A stretch of DNA of 64,000 nucleotides, from positions 20,749,932-20,813,931 of the forward strand of contig NC_081412.1 in assembly GCF_030272615.1 (NCBI RefSeq). The letters run 5' to 3'. The notes under the pieces were generated by a model. The model worked only from the letters and a program-made list of their open reading frames with translations. It was not told the origin of the DNA and made no database searches. This DNA is from Cryptomeria japonica. Taxonomy: Eukaryota > Streptophyta > Pinopsida > Cupressales > Cupressaceae. The translations under genes were made by a program, and so were the position numbers. Of the stretch, positions 10,813-22,799 are shown in pieces. Each line of letters starts with the position of its first letter. Within the stretch, counting starts at the first letter, position 1.

Positions 10813-11880
10813 AGTTCAAGAATTCCTCTTCAACTTCACACCCCATGGGCATGATCCAAGATGTTCTAGGTTCCACTGCCTCCATTAGGCATTGATCAAT
10901 ATCCACCATGAAGCAAATTGTGTCCTAATACTTCTCAACTATAGACTTAGGGATCCTCTCCCTATCATGCATTGCACTTTTAAAAAAATTTAAGTAGTCC
11001 TAGAGAGTGGCCTTCCGGGCCTTAACAACACCAACCTTGTATAATAGTTCTCTGATATACTAAGCCATAGATCTGTCATATGCCCATTCGACTTGACCAA
11101 TTCCCGGAACTACATTCATGAAGTATAAGAACAAGCACAAGATCAAAGTTTCGTATTTGAATGGATGTTTCTTGTTTGATTTTGGCCAAGTTCTTCATCA
11201 ACTCACTCCAGAGCAACTCACACAGGTCATACTTTTTGTTCTCTCATATCATCTCATAAGTTGCATATATTGTTGTTTTGGATACAAAATTCTCTCTACT
11301 GGAGTGATATATCTTATACCCAATCACCATTGAAGAAAATTTGACATCATACTCTAGAATATCATTGATTGTCATGGCTCTTTTACTGAATTTCAATCCA
11401 GTTGCGTCTATAACAATCTGGTTCTTCACAAATTTCAAGGAGGGTAAATCATTGGTTGACCATGGACCAGTTACAGCCCTAATGGCATTCTTAGTAATCC
11501 TGAATGGCTTATTCAACCATATAAACTCATCGTGCATTCTACTAAGTACATACCAGACCCACTCATGTTCATCGAACATCGTAAATTTGACAAAGTGCAC
11601 AAAACCCTTTTCCTCCAACACTTTGAATTTCAGTTTTAGCCTAAAATTCTCATCAATCAACTTTTTATTATAGAGATTTAATAGATGAGAGCTTCCCAAC
11701 TCCTCAATGTTGCAATGACTGCAAACCCTAATATCCTCGATATGCATAACAACGTATGGAACTAGTGAAAATGCACTCTTCAGATCATCTTCGACATAAA
11801 TAAATGGGTTTCTTGAAATCTGGCCAAGCTCTCTCAGTAATATCTATAACTAGTGGAGTTGTCATACCAGAAGTAGTCAT
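10813..11880 (-). pseudogene. Element A ORF2, N-terminal part
   Basis: A plausible ATG lies at 11880-11878. After one frameshift near 11810, the stretch 11747-11244 aligns over about 160 residues with element B ORF2. Shared marks are CNIEELG versus CHIEELG, VLSRMHDEFIWL versus VLSRVHGAFFWL, ITKNAIRAVTG versus ITKEVVKAMTG, and VIDATGLKFSKRAMTINDI versus VINLTGAASNKRSLRVNDV. The block LSR..G..F.WL..ITKE..K..TGLP vaguely recalls plant transposon-associated globular domains (for example the putative plant transposon protein domain), but I cannot confirm this. Downstream frames decay until G interrupts at 10812. Removing G leaves an ORF2 of about 3,250 bp, nearly the same length as in B. Confidence 0.75.
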
Positions 11881-12310
11881 TTCATAAATTTCAAACTTGA
11901 AAAGTTTCACCGATAAATACCTCAACCGTCAGATTAGGGTTTCGCTTGGGAAATCTCTTTCATTGTTTGATCTTCCTTGAAAATATTCTTGTAGAGCTCT
12001 CCAAACCTCATCTCTTTGAATGCAAAGTGACAAATGAAAGAGTTAATTCACTTTTTATCATCCATATATCTAACATTTTGGAGTAATAAATGCACTTTTC
12101 CCTAATTCTTTTGGATACCCTGCATACACAGACAGTCTCTCAAGAATTCTTCTATGGATCACAAATTTGTAACTACTCATTTGGAACTCCTTCCAAAAGA
12201 TCTGCACTATTAAAATACACCTACTAACAATCTGTCGATCTTCCGGCATCACTACTAGCGGCAAAGAAAAGGATTTTCATGTAAGCTCCCCTTAAGCCAG
12301 AATCCTCAAT
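11881..12310 (-). other. Element A spacer between gag and ORF2
   Basis: No ORF worth reporting. It lies where element B also has a non-coding gap (44948-45253), so a separate translation start for ORF2 is likely in this family. Confidence 0.5.
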
Positions 12311-14700
12311 CTAATTCCTGGAGGAATTTGCAGCACTGGAATCAGGTGCGGACCCATTTCTAGCATCTAAATCACTCTTCTTCACCCATGTCTTCTTCAT
12401 CTTATCTCTGATCTCATTCATAGTCATTTTTATTTTTCCCTTATCATCTTTCTGCGCATTCTTGCTCTTGTCTTTCGAACCCTTCCTATTCACATTTTTG
12501 CTTCTATATAATCTTGCAATGTAACCAGATTTTTTGTAATTGTAGCATACAAAATTTCCTTGTCTAGGCCTAAAATTCCCTTGATTTCCTCTTGATTTGC
12601 ACTAGTTAGCAATATGGCCAAATCTAATACATGCATAACATATAACATTCTTTCTATTGAAATAGTTATTTGCCATACTTCTATTCAACCCAACAATAAG
12701 AATAATAACTCTAGTTGAAGTCTCGACCCGAAGTTTGGGCATTCACTTGGTAAAGTCACTATTTCCACAGCTAGTGTTCATTTGATTGTCAACCCAGGGA
12801 CGTAGTACTGGAAATGGGTCTGCACTATATATGCACTAAGTTCCTGCAATAGATACTCTGTATTACTGCAACAACTAACATATGCAGAAAAGATAAGCAA
12901 GAATTGAAACTATTGAAAGGCTACGGGAAAACTTCTACATTAACATAAATTCATTCAAACAATACTGGATAAGTTCAATGCCGCTCAACAGAAATTACTC
13001 TGGTTTGGTTTGGCTACAGGAACAGTCAATGGATCTGTTTCCAATGGCTGCAGGAATAGTCAATGCAAGAACGTCTACTGCAACTAAATAAGAAAAATAA
13101 GCTTAACAAAGGCACAGGAACACTCACCAAGTGGGCCCCCTTGGATGAGTGATTCCAGGCTTCCCAAAAACAACTCTAAGTGCTTAGAATGACATATTTT
13201 TATTCATTGTTCTTCGAAAGTCATTACACGATTCAGCATCAAAGGAAACTCAAAACACTTATAACTTTATTTCTAAAATCCTCTGCTCTGCTTTCTCTCT
13301 TTTTCTATCTAACCTTAGAAAAGAGATAAAGACCTTTATTTAAAAGAAAAAAATTACTTCTTATTACATAGATCACTCCAATTAGAAGAGGCGAATAACT
13401 AATCAAGAAAGGAAACAGAAGGTGTTAAGTCACTGATAATGTGGATCTAAACCAAACCACAATCATAGCACATCATGGCGGTATTTTCAACACTAATGTC
13501 TACTTTGAGTAAGACATCACTAAACTTTGCACAATTACTTTTCCTCTATCATTCCTTACGCTCATCAGTATTTCTGCTGATTTGATCTTTCAGTCCCTCC
13601 TTGAATGTCTCTTACTGCAACTTGCGTGACAGGAGAGCCTTCCTAACAACATCAATTTATTCTTGCAATCTCAAAAATAAAGAACATACGCATATATTTT
13701 AATTAATCAAAACATCTATTAATTTCACACATGATATTGCCTAAACAATCTGCATGGCAACAGGAATGAATAGCATGACTGCAAGAATAAACTGGCAAAG
13801 ACAAAACATGTTTTAATAGGTTCAGGCTAACATCTTAAATACATATAGTAAACTTTTGATACATCATTTCTATTATTTAAATCAAAATATGACAAAAACC
13901 TAAGAGTTCTGAGGATAAAAATATGCTAACATCTCAGCTCATCAACTTCTGCGTTCACTTGATTTATAACCATACTTATTGAAATTGAAACACTAAATGG
14001 AGAAAGATGGACCATTTTGATTCATTCTATTTTTGAATTGACTATCCATATGACCAAATTTATTGCAAACAAAATAGTTACCATTAAACTTATGAGCATT
14101 AGGTTTCCTTACTAGAGACCTTTTAGCTTTGTTCTTTTGATGTTGAGACTTAGGATTGCTTTGACCAGATCCGGAGCTTTCACCTTTCTCAAATCCAAGT
14201 CCTCACTTGTCATCTTCACTCTTCTGACTTTGTAGCAACACATCAAGCTTAGTTGAGCTAATCTTGAACTTCTCCTTGTACTCATTTGCAGTAGCAAGTT
14301 CATCCCTAAGAATGATAATCTGCCTTTCAAGGTCTTGCTCATTATTCTTGGATTGTATAAATTCAAGCTTCAACCAATCATTCTCATAGTTAAGTCTACA
14401 GCATTCATCAAATCTATCCTTCAAGGATTGATTAAGACTATTCATTATTCTTTCTTCCTTCAATCTCCTTTGTCAACCTCATCACTATAGATTCCATCTC
14501 ATTCTTCTGGACTGCATTATCTCTAGCAAGTTTCTCGCACTCTTCTGATTTCTCCTTCAAGGCTTGGTCATCTACACTTTGGCTTTCTTTCTCCTTTAGC
14601 TTATCAATAAGTTCCTTTCTCTTCTCCCTAGATTTGTTCACCTGATCTTTCAGTGACTAAATGAAGTTCTTAAAATCTTTAATATTCGCTTTCATTTTCC
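12311..14700 (-). pseudogene. Element A gag (coiled coil plus zinc knuckles), broken
   Basis: Minus-strand pieces 14641-14438, 14463-14203 and 14366-14112 give a long coiled coil (for example NEMESIVMRLTKEIEGRKNNE), matching element B's NEMQDMTMRFCKEIEDRKNNE. A GLGFEKGE motif and degenerate CCHC knuckles near 14040-14080 and 13970-14010 follow. After an insert (12683-13944) comes a third knuckle, CYACIRFGHIAN-stop-C (12599-12640), then a degenerate fourth and a basic tail (12493-12311). It lacks the N-terminal UBN2-type capsid region found in autonomous element C. Several frameshifts and stops make it non-functional. Confidence 0.75.
12683..13944. mobile_element. Unidentified 1.26-kb insert in element A gag
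   Basis: Gag homology stops at 13951 and resumes at 12682. ACTTCT at 12677-12682 and 13945-13950 flanks the insert as a 6-bp direct repeat; removing one copy plus the insert rejoins the knuckle region collinearly with element B. The insert is AT-rich, has no ORF I can support, and repeats phrases like CTGCAAC and GGAATAGTCAATG. No TG/CA ends or inverted repeats are obvious, so its class is unknown. Confidence 0.55.
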
Positions 14701-14826
14701 AAACCTAAGCTTGGGATTCATCAACATCCTCAAGTACCACAATAAGTTGATGTTGAAGACCACCAGAGTACATTGATTCACCTTCTCGAAACCTTCTCAA
14801 GCTGTTAAACTTCTTCTGAGGGACTA

Positions 14827-14839
14827 GGCTCTGATACCA
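14827..14839 (-). other. Element A primer-binding site (initiator tRNA-Met type)
   Basis: The minus strand reads TGGTATCAGAGCC just inside the 5' LTR. This is the classic complement of the plant initiator tRNA-Met 3' end used by most Ty1/copia elements. Confidence 0.9.
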
Positions 14840-14841
14840 AT

Positions 14842-15964
14842 TGTTGGAATCAAGGAACACCAAGAGGGGAGGTGAATCAGTGTTCTACAATTTTTAACTT
14901 TATTAACTTGTTCTTTCAACCACTTAATGCAAATGAAAAAAATAAATATGTAGAAACACAAAGCAATCAACAACAACATCATAACACTAATATTTTATAC
15001 GTGGAAAACCCGGTCAAGGGAAAAACCACAGTGGGGATGAGACCCACAAAATGAGTGCACTCAAATATAAAGATTACAAGGGAATTCACATGCATTTAGG
15101 CACACTGCCTAGAGCTTACAACTCAAAATGAGAAGGGCTACAACCCTGAGAAGACTCATTGTCTTACAATATATTTTACAAAAGAATTGGAATGTCTAAA
15201 GTGAGAAACGACATCTACAAATGCCATAGTACAATTTTGGTTAAGCACAAAACACTTAATCTCATACTGCTTTGTTACAATTCTTTATTCCACTGTTGTG
15301 TAATATTCTAGAGCACAAGTCCTTCACTTGTGCACGTGAAACCACACACAATCGATCATAAATACTTTCCACACACCCACTGATATCCAAAATGATCATA
15401 CCTATTGGTCTTATATATTCTCAACATGAAATTAGGTCTTCTACATATCAGCTTCAAGAACACTATACAAATAATGAAATGTGCATGCATAGTCGGCTCA
15501 ATCTAAACTCCAATGCATATGCGGACCAGAAAGAATTGTCCACACACTTCCCAAATGTTTGCTAAACATCCTTGATCATAAAAGCAATCACCAAAATTAC
15601 TCCATCAATTTCTCACAATGATCGACTATCCAAATTGTCCATACCACATTGTTCAACCTAAAAACTTGTACATCGGATCTTCTAACTGACACGTCAATCA
15701 TCACTAGAGGCTAAGATTCTGGAATAAGGTACTCTAGACATCTAACTATATTCCACTAGCTCCACAACATAAAATATTCAACAGAAATGAAATGCCAACC
15801 AAAATACTACACTTTGTTGGATGCTCTGCTCTACCTTACTAGACTTAACCAAATCTTCATTCTGACTTCCAGTAGGATCAGATCATACATTGCAGATGGA
15901 ATAACTAACTTGGTTTGCCATCAATGATAACACTGGATGACCTGTGCAATGTATCTTTCCAACA
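14842..15964 (-). repeat. Element A 5' LTR
   Basis: It is 1,123 bp, TG...CA, and collinear with 1-808. A short inverted repeat GAACAC/GTGTTC (14855-14885) with a G-rich loop lies close to the PBS end, at the position of the hairpin seen in B, C and E. Confidence 0.9.
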
Positions 15965-16175
15965 CACTAGATCTAACAATTTCTCTATCTACACTGATTA
16001 TCATTTCAATATTTACTTCATTTCCATCTAAGTGCAGGTTCAATATCATAATACCTAATTAATCATGTTAGGGTTAGAGAGGTGTTACATCTTTACAAAC
16101 TTGTGTAACTCTCTAGATCTTAATGAGTTTATCAGTATCATATATTATTAGCCATTTTCTTTTGAGAGATGTTTG
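15965..16175. other. Spacer between elements A and C
   Basis: AT-rich, 211 bp, with no gene or known repeat. Its last five bases, GTTTG (16171-16175), are the left target duplicate of element C. Confidence 0.6.
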
Positions 16176-17932
16176 TGTTGGACACAATGGATCACTGAGA
16201 GGGGGGTGAATCAGTGATTTGAATAGTTTTTACTTAATCAAAGCTATACAGGTTCGACATAAGATACACAAGATGCAGACCGGTTACCAAAGCAATGCAA
16301 ATAGTGTGTGTAGGAGAAATAACTAAAGGATTAATACATCAGACACATGAAGATACAACACATAACACTAGATGTACAAGGAAAACCAAATGTTGGAAAA
16401 ACCAAGGTGAGAATAGCTATTGGAGATCTTCTACTCCAATCTAGCCTCACAATGAAAAGATCTGATTACAAATTTTATGGCACCGACCCAAGGAGCACCA
16501 ACCCCTGATTTATGAGTATCAACTCAAAGGATCACCAACCCCTACACAATTTATAGGCTACAACCTAAAGGAGATACAACCCCTACACTAAGCACCTACT
16601 CAGTGTAAACAATATGAAAAACTTAGATAAAAAATTGGGATCCTTACTGCAAATGAAGTTTTGCAACCTTTCAAAGCTTTGTACTGCCAGTTTCTATCTT
16701 ACTGGTCTATATCAACTCAACACACACTACAACTCAACCTTCCTGCTGGTTCTAACTCTCCTTAATCTTCTCTTCCTCTATTCTATTGAATTCAAATCAC
16801 ACTTGGTCACTCTCTATCAGATACTTCTTCCAGTTTATCACCTCTGCATTCTATGCTCAATCTGTTGGTTTGTTCCTTACACTGATTTACCCTACTTCTC
16901 CTTATCGGTACAATCTTCACTCACAAACACTTCAAGTGTTTTTATCTTCGGCTCTCAATCAAAAATTTCACTCTCTTCTTTTCCCTTTTGCAATAGCACG
17001 CTATTTGTCTTAGGTCGCCATATTTATGTTGAATATTTCCCACTAATAACTAATTCAAACAGAGGGTAGATATGGTTTCCTTCTTCTGATCAAATCTACA
17101 TCCAATCTGATCCGATCCACCTTGGATCACACACCTGTATTGGAGGAATAAGCCATCACGCATTTTCCATCTGTCCAAAATATGTGTACCAAAAATAGCA
17201 AACCCGACCATGATTTTCGTCCTTGAAATCTGTTGACTCATTTATGACCCAGTTTTTTCCTTCTCGAGGTCCTCTTGCAATCCGATTTCTTTGCTTCAAT
17301 CCAGGTGCCAACAACTCCCTGATCTTTCTCTTTCATTCATTCTTCCTCAAGCCGCATCAATTTGTTATCGACCCATGATTTGTGGTTGTTTCATTTAATG
17401 TCAACTAACTCATGCTCCAACTACCATGTTGATAGAAACTTCACCAACCTCTGCATGCTTGCCACCTCAGCTCCATGTGGCATCACATCAGCATACACTC
17501 AACTCACCAACACAAGGTCGGTTTAAAATTGATCATTCATCAAACTCATACCAACACAAGCCCTTACCGGTGAGACCTTCTCCTACTACTAACCAGTAGT
17601 GTACACTACACCGGTAGCACAACTTCACCTCTAGTGGTTTGTGATCTCTTTGTCACTCTGCCTCTTTATCACAAATATTATCATAAGAAAATAGTCAGCC
17701 TTTATACCGGTTACAACTTGTCATGCCAACACACATATTCATATCACCTCTTACCGATGATGTCACAGACATCACAGACAGTCTCAATGCCTACTTGTCT
17801 TCCACCATACCAGTTGACAGGCCTTCATGTTAATCTTCCTTACGCCTAATCAATCTTCTTCATACCGGGTTCATATACCTCTATCAGTAGCCTGCAATAC
17901 TGGTTGACATCAATAACAACTCAATGTCAACA
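16176..17932 (-). repeat. Element C 3' LTR
   Basis: It is 1,757 bp, TG...CA, and homologous throughout to 53454-55199. A perfect 8-bp stem, ATCACTGA (16191-16198) with TCAGTGAT (16211-16218), encloses a G-rich loop. The ORF at 16614-17069 is repeated in the other LTR with a premature end and is not convincing as a gene. Confidence 0.93.
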
Positions 17933-17944
17933 ATCTCCCCCTTT
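17933..17944 (-). other. Element C polypurine tract, with a second copy at 17979-17988
   Basis: CTCCCCCTTT abuts the LTR end and recurs 40 bp inside the element, each followed by a GATGTCA- or CAATGACA-like sequence. Confidence 0.75.
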
Positions 17945-18139
17945 GGAATTGATGTCAACATTATCTATTCTGGTTTCTCTCCCCCTTTGACAGCAATGAC
18001 AAAGGGAACCTTAATCTAATACCAATAATATCTTCCTTGGCTATACCTGGTTAGGACACAATCTACCCCTATGTCCATGCATCATGATTCAGGAGTCATA
18101 AGAGAGTAACAAAGATTGACTCCCTCTGAATCATACATC

Positions 18140-18814
18140 CTCCTACACATTCAAGTGTTGTCAGATGGTGGGACAACTCCCATCTTTTGTCTTAAGTACT
18201 CAAATGGACCTAAAGGAAGTGGCTTGGTAAATATGTCAGCAATCTGCTCACCAGTTGGAACATATTCAACTATGACCTCTTTGTCTACAACCTTCTCCCT
18301 CAAGAAGTGATACTTGATTACAATGTGTTTTGTTCTTGAGTGCATGACTAGATTCTTGGAGATGTTGATTGCACTTGAGTTATCACACCAAATTGGAATA
18401 GGATCCAGTATCTCCACCTGTATGTCCTTCAATGTCTACTTCATCCATAATGTAGCAGCAACTATATATTCGGCCGTAGAAGTGGATAATGACATTGAGT
18501 CTTTCTTCTTGTTGTGTCATGATACTAACCGGTCTCCTAAGTAGAAAGCACCTCCACTTGTACTTTTTCATACTTTTTCGGTCATCAATACTTCCTTCCC
18601 AATCAACATCAGTATAAGCCTGCAAAGAGAAGTCTCCTTTCTTTGCATACCATAGGTCATAGCTGATAGTTCCTTGCAGATACCTAAAGATTCTTCTGAT
18701 TGCATTTAGGTGAGACTGCTTAGGAGTAGCTTGGAATCTTGCTACCATGCAAACAACTTGTACAATATCCGGTCTAGATGTTGTTAAATATAACAGACTA
18801 CCAATCATAGACCT
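18140..18814 (-). pseudogene. Element C RNase H and RT C-terminal part
   Basis: Minus-strand frames give SMIGSLLYLTTSRPDI, then a connection region with YTDVDWEGSIDDRKS, then (after frameshifts) IWCDNSSAINISKNLVMHSR and TKHIVIKYHFLRE...ADIFTKPL. These are the standard C-terminal RT and copia RNase H signatures. The expected SAEAEY-type stretch is scrambled by indels near 18450-18540. The RT half continues across solo LTR I at 20501: the split codons rejoin as YRSMIGSLLY when one GACCT copy is removed. Confidence 0.85.
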
Positions 18815-20495
18815 TGTAGCGTCGTAAATTGTACGCACTTGCTAGGGTGGTACAATTTCACACCTAGTTTAGCACCCGCCTTGGCGCATTTTGCATTTTG
18901 CATTACATTTCCCCTTTAGCACTTAATTAATTAAATTAATTAGGTCTAAGGTTCTATTTTATCATCTCCCATATCATAAAGTTGGGCCCTTTTCATTAAA
19001 GTGTGCCCCTTTCATTTTATTCCTCTAATACATCATTTAATCAAAAACCCTAATTAGGTCCTATTTTGAACTTGGGGGCTTGATTTCGGGGGTCAAAACA
19101 TCTCGAAATCACCTGTAACTTCGGGATTCTCTCTAAAATCATCATATCCAACGGCCTTGAAAATTTGGTGAAAAGTTGTCGGGACCATGGGGCCCGGAGA
19201 GGACCATGGCGCCCAGAGTGCACATGGTCCCAGACATTTTTCCCGAAATTTTAGGAGCACAATCCAATCATAAAATAAAGCTTAACCCCAAGAAATTGTC
19301 GGGAGATTCAATCTCTAGGTCGGCCAAAAGTTGAAATTAAGACCTAGGGTTTCATATATAAGAGCTCTCTTTCTTCATTTGAAAGGATCAGAATTTTTGG
19401 TTTCAAGGACCTTCTATGCAGCGAAAGGGCAGATCTTTGAAGACTTCAACAACATTCAACATCCATCCATCAAGCATTCATCAAATTCATTCATCCATTT
19501 AGGGCTTTGTAGGCATTGAAGAACAATAAGGGATCACCGACTGAAGATTGGCTTGTACCCCTCCCTTGGGGTTGGGTATGATTTCATGTTGTTTTCATGT
19601 CTTTGCATAAGCTTCATCATATCATTTGTATTCATGCTTTAGATCACTTTGCATCTTGATTTGGAGCACTTACATTATCATTTACAAGCAATTAGGGTTT
19701 ACTTTCTAGGTTGCTCTAGTTTGCTTACTTGCATTTTAGGATCTTGCACACACACAAGGTCTGCACACACTACTTTTACAATACAACTTGGCTATTCGTG
19801 GAGGTGGAAATCACCAAAGTGGGGGTTTGACTAAGGCAAAACCCTATATAGCCGCCCACCATACCTTTTCAGATATAAGTGCAGGTTACGGGATTCGGAT
19901 GACGCTGCAAGTTGCAGATCTGACGGAAGCAGACTGAAACAGAACTTCACACCAAATTGCAGAGCAAAAGACCAGGACAGGGGCATGGGGCGCCCTGGTC
20001 CTGCCAGGACAGGGGCGCTAGGTGCCCTGGTCCCTGGGATAGGGGCGCTGGGCGCCCTGGTCCTTCTGTCAGACAGCAAGTTTCAGCATTTTTCTGACAG
20101 CTTTTCAAGTTGCAAAACAGTAGTTTCAGGAGCAGAATCAGGACAGTGGCGCCTGTGCCCCCATCCTGAACATTTTCACTAAAATTTTAACCCCAGGTAC
20201 ACATCTGCATTCTCCTTTTATCCTTGTGTTTACAGCTTTTCATCACTTAATCTCAATCTTGCAATCTTATTACTAGTTCATACTTGCACTCTAGGGCTAG
20301 TAGTTGAACTTGCATCATTTTATCTATCATTTGCAACAAAGGAATAGAAATCCTAATAGGTAGCCCGTGGCTCTCTCTTCTACAAAAAGAAGTAGCCAAT
20401 TGTGTGATACCTCTAGGCTCTTTCGTATTCCACAAGTGTGTGATTGAAAGTGAGATTAGGGCATGTTTGCTTAGTGTCACTTTTTCCCCCACAAA
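18815..20495 (+). mobile_element. Element I: gypsy solo LTR inside element C
   Basis: GACCT at 18810-18814 and 20496-20500 flank it, and excision restores the RT frame. It starts TGTAGCGTCG, the gypsy LTR head shared with G and F, but ends in AA rather than CA, probably by mutation. A TATA-like CATATATAAGAGC lies near 19355. It contains dyad motifs at 19182-19230 (two copies), 19970-20064 (three) and about 20139-20169 (one). A GGGGGTTTGACTAAGG block (19822 on) is shared with F. No coding function is supported. Confidence 0.8.
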
Positions 20496-20500
20496 GACCT

Positions 20501-21330
20501 ATATAGTGTTTGCTCAACTTCTGGTGACTCATCTAGTTTTCTCAACTTACAACCAGTAACCATGGGAGTACTTACCAGTTTTCTTTCCTCCATTTGAAAT
20601 TTCTTCAGCATGTCTTTCACATACTTGGTTTGGGAGATGAAAATTCCTTTCTCCTGTTGTGAGTTCTACAAACCAAGAAAATAGGATAACTCACCCATCA
20701 TAGACATCTCGAATAATGTCTTCATCTGATCTACAAATTCTTTGCACATGATGTCCTTGTCTCCACCAAAGATAATATCATCCACATATACAACCACTAT
20801 AATCCTGTGAGCTCCATTTACCTTGACATACAAGTTATTGTTTACATTTCCTTTGTGGAAACCATGCTCCTTCAAGTATTTATCCAACCGGAAATACCAT
20901 GCTATGGGAGCCTGCTTCAAACCATACAAGGCTTTCTTCAACCAGCATACAAAACTCTCATCATCGTGTAAAAGATAACCCTCTGGTTGTTCCATACATA
21001 CCTCTTCTTCAAGGTTACCATTCAAAAAGGCAAATTTGACGTCCATTTGGTAGACTTTGTAACCCTATAGGCATAGAAAGCTAAAAACATTCTTATTGCA
21101 TCTAACCTGGCAACTCATGCAAAGGTTTATTTGAAGTCAATACCTTCCACTTGAGCATACCCTTTGCAAACTAACCTTGCTTTATGTCGGATTATCTTTC
21201 CTTCTTAATTCATCTTATTCTAGTAGACCCATTTGGTACCTATGAAATTCTTGTCTATCGGTCTAGGAACAAGTTCCCATGTTTGATTTTTCTTAATTTA
21301 TGTCAACTCTTCATCCATGGCATCTACCCA
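20501..21330 (-). pseudogene. Element C reverse transcriptase, central part
   Basis: The minus ORF 21046-20666 reads MDVKFAFLNGNLEEEVCMEQ, then ALYGLKQAPIAWYFRLDKYL and VVVYVDDIIFGG. These include the YVDD catalytic box and the copia DVKTAFLNG block (here DVKFAFLNG). Upstream frames (21330-21047) show FIGTKWV- and HKARLVCKGYAQ-like residues with stops. Downstream comes MLKKFQM...CKLRKLDESPEVEQTLYR. It is split from the RT N-terminus by CACTA element D and from its C-terminus by solo LTR I. Confidence 0.88.
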
Positions 21331-21480
21331 CACTAATATATTTGGTCTAGAATTTCGACGGAGGTTTCCGATGGAGAAGGTATATTGTGAGCAAATTTGA
21401 TTTTTTTTTGAAAAAGTGTCCGCGTTCATCGAAATTTTGACGGCAACGAGCATTACTTAAAAAAAAAAAAAAAAAGAGGG
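21331..21480 (+). repeat. CACTA left terminal/subterminal region
   Basis: Contains the imperfect TIR, then short CGACGG/CCGATGG/TGACGG words near 21355-21445 resembling those at the right end. They sit where TNPA-type proteins bind in En/Spm. A 17-18-base A run lies at about 21460. Confidence 0.6.
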
Positions 21481-21594
21481 CAAGTCATTTGTGTTGCATT
21501 CAGTCCCGCATGGGCTTTTGCGTCGAGCTCAACCCCTGGCAAGATAAAACGATGACACACTCACCATTCGAGGTAGGATCTTTACCTTCATTTT

Positions 21595-21800
21595 GGATTT
21601 GGATAATATGAGGAATTGGTGAACTTCACTTTCATTTTGGATTTGCATAATATGCGGAATTGTTTAATCTTCACCTTCATTCATTGAATCTTCACATTTG
21701 AGGAATTTTGGATTTGCTTAATATTTGCATTGTGGAATTTTGGATTTGCATAATGTTTGGATGAGGAATTTCGGAATTTCGGATTTGAATGTTTACCATG
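21595..21800. repeat. Short degenerate tandem repeat
   Basis: Repeated variants of GAATTTTGGATTTGCATAAT with interspersed CTTCACCTTCATT. No coding potential. From 21800 to about 22800 I see nothing further. Confidence 0.6.
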
Positions 21801-22799
21801 ACAGTGGAAAGAGGTTACAATAGGTTTCTGTAGAAGCCATCTCCTCTACGCCCAAGGGCAGCACGCTTTGTAACCCTTTGCCCAAATAGAACCATCACCA
21901 TACCACTCTTGCAACCCTACTTCCCTTCTACCATGGTTGGAAGTACTCAATCATATGAAAGAGGAAAACTATCAGACATATACTTAGCATAAAATAAATA
22001 AGTTGCAAAATTTCACAAATTAGAGGGTGAACCCTAGTAACAGTAGACTAATCAGTAGTGAGACCTTGTGGTTTGATCGTGAGATGCTTCCCCAACAAGA
22101 TTAGATTGATACTAGACTAGGTAATAATGGAACCGCCAACAATGTATTTCTCAATGATTAGTGTGTAGAAGTATATTCATTAATCCAACTTCCATTCTGT
22201 ATTAATTAATCAATCTGTTTTATATTCAGTGCCTTATCAGTATTTAGTGTTTGGTTTGATGATCTGTCTAACTGTTGGGAGTTTCCATGAGCCATAAAAC
22301 ATAAAATATTGTCAATGCATAAATAATTTTCAAGTCCAAAACTAGATAAAACATCAAACTAGGTTACACATCTTAATCTTCTTCATTTTCTTTTTGATTG
22401 ATCTTTCTGGTTCTTTTCTTCCTCTTCTACATATCCCTCTTCATTAACCTTCTTCTTTCCCTTGTCTTTATCCACCTTCTTTGGCTTTGTTCAGCTATCC
22501 TGATAGGAGACAAACGGCTATCCTAATGAGGGGGAAATTATATCCCAGCTAGTTGTATCATAGTTCTGATGTATAATTTAAAGGTCCCTGACTTCTTCAT
22601 CCCTTCTCTTTTCATATTGATGTTCCTTGCACTACTGCAACCTTAAATGATATTAAATAATATCTCTTGTTGTGAGAATTTTTTTAGTTACAACACTTGG
22701 CATAGAATTTAAAGAACTAAGATGAACTAAGCCCTAGGAATCCTATATCTCATCTCAAATAAAAAAGAGAATATAGGGCTGCATCTATGAAGAAAAAAA

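Larger units (their letters stand above)
1..15964 (-). mobile_element. Element A: pol-less copia-type LTR retrotransposon (left end outside window)
   Basis: Read on the minus strand the order is 5' LTR (14842-15964), PBS (14827-14839), gag remnant (about 14700-12500), ORF2 remnant (11880-1053, split by element G), PPT (821-809) and 3' LTR (808 to beyond the left edge). No protease, integrase, RT or RNase H is visible. The same order and homologous proteins recur in element B, so this is a defined family and not random decay of a copia element. The bases after the 5' LTR are CACTA (15965-15969); the matching target duplicate would lie left of the window. Two later insertions sit in it: gypsy element G and an unidentified 1.26-kb piece. 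Confidence 0.85.

Noticed and set aside
16614-17069. 151-aa ORF in the C LTR, similar to one at 53891-54238
   Set aside because: It lies inside an LTR, differs in length between the two copies and shows no family motif; homology is explained by the LTR repeat.
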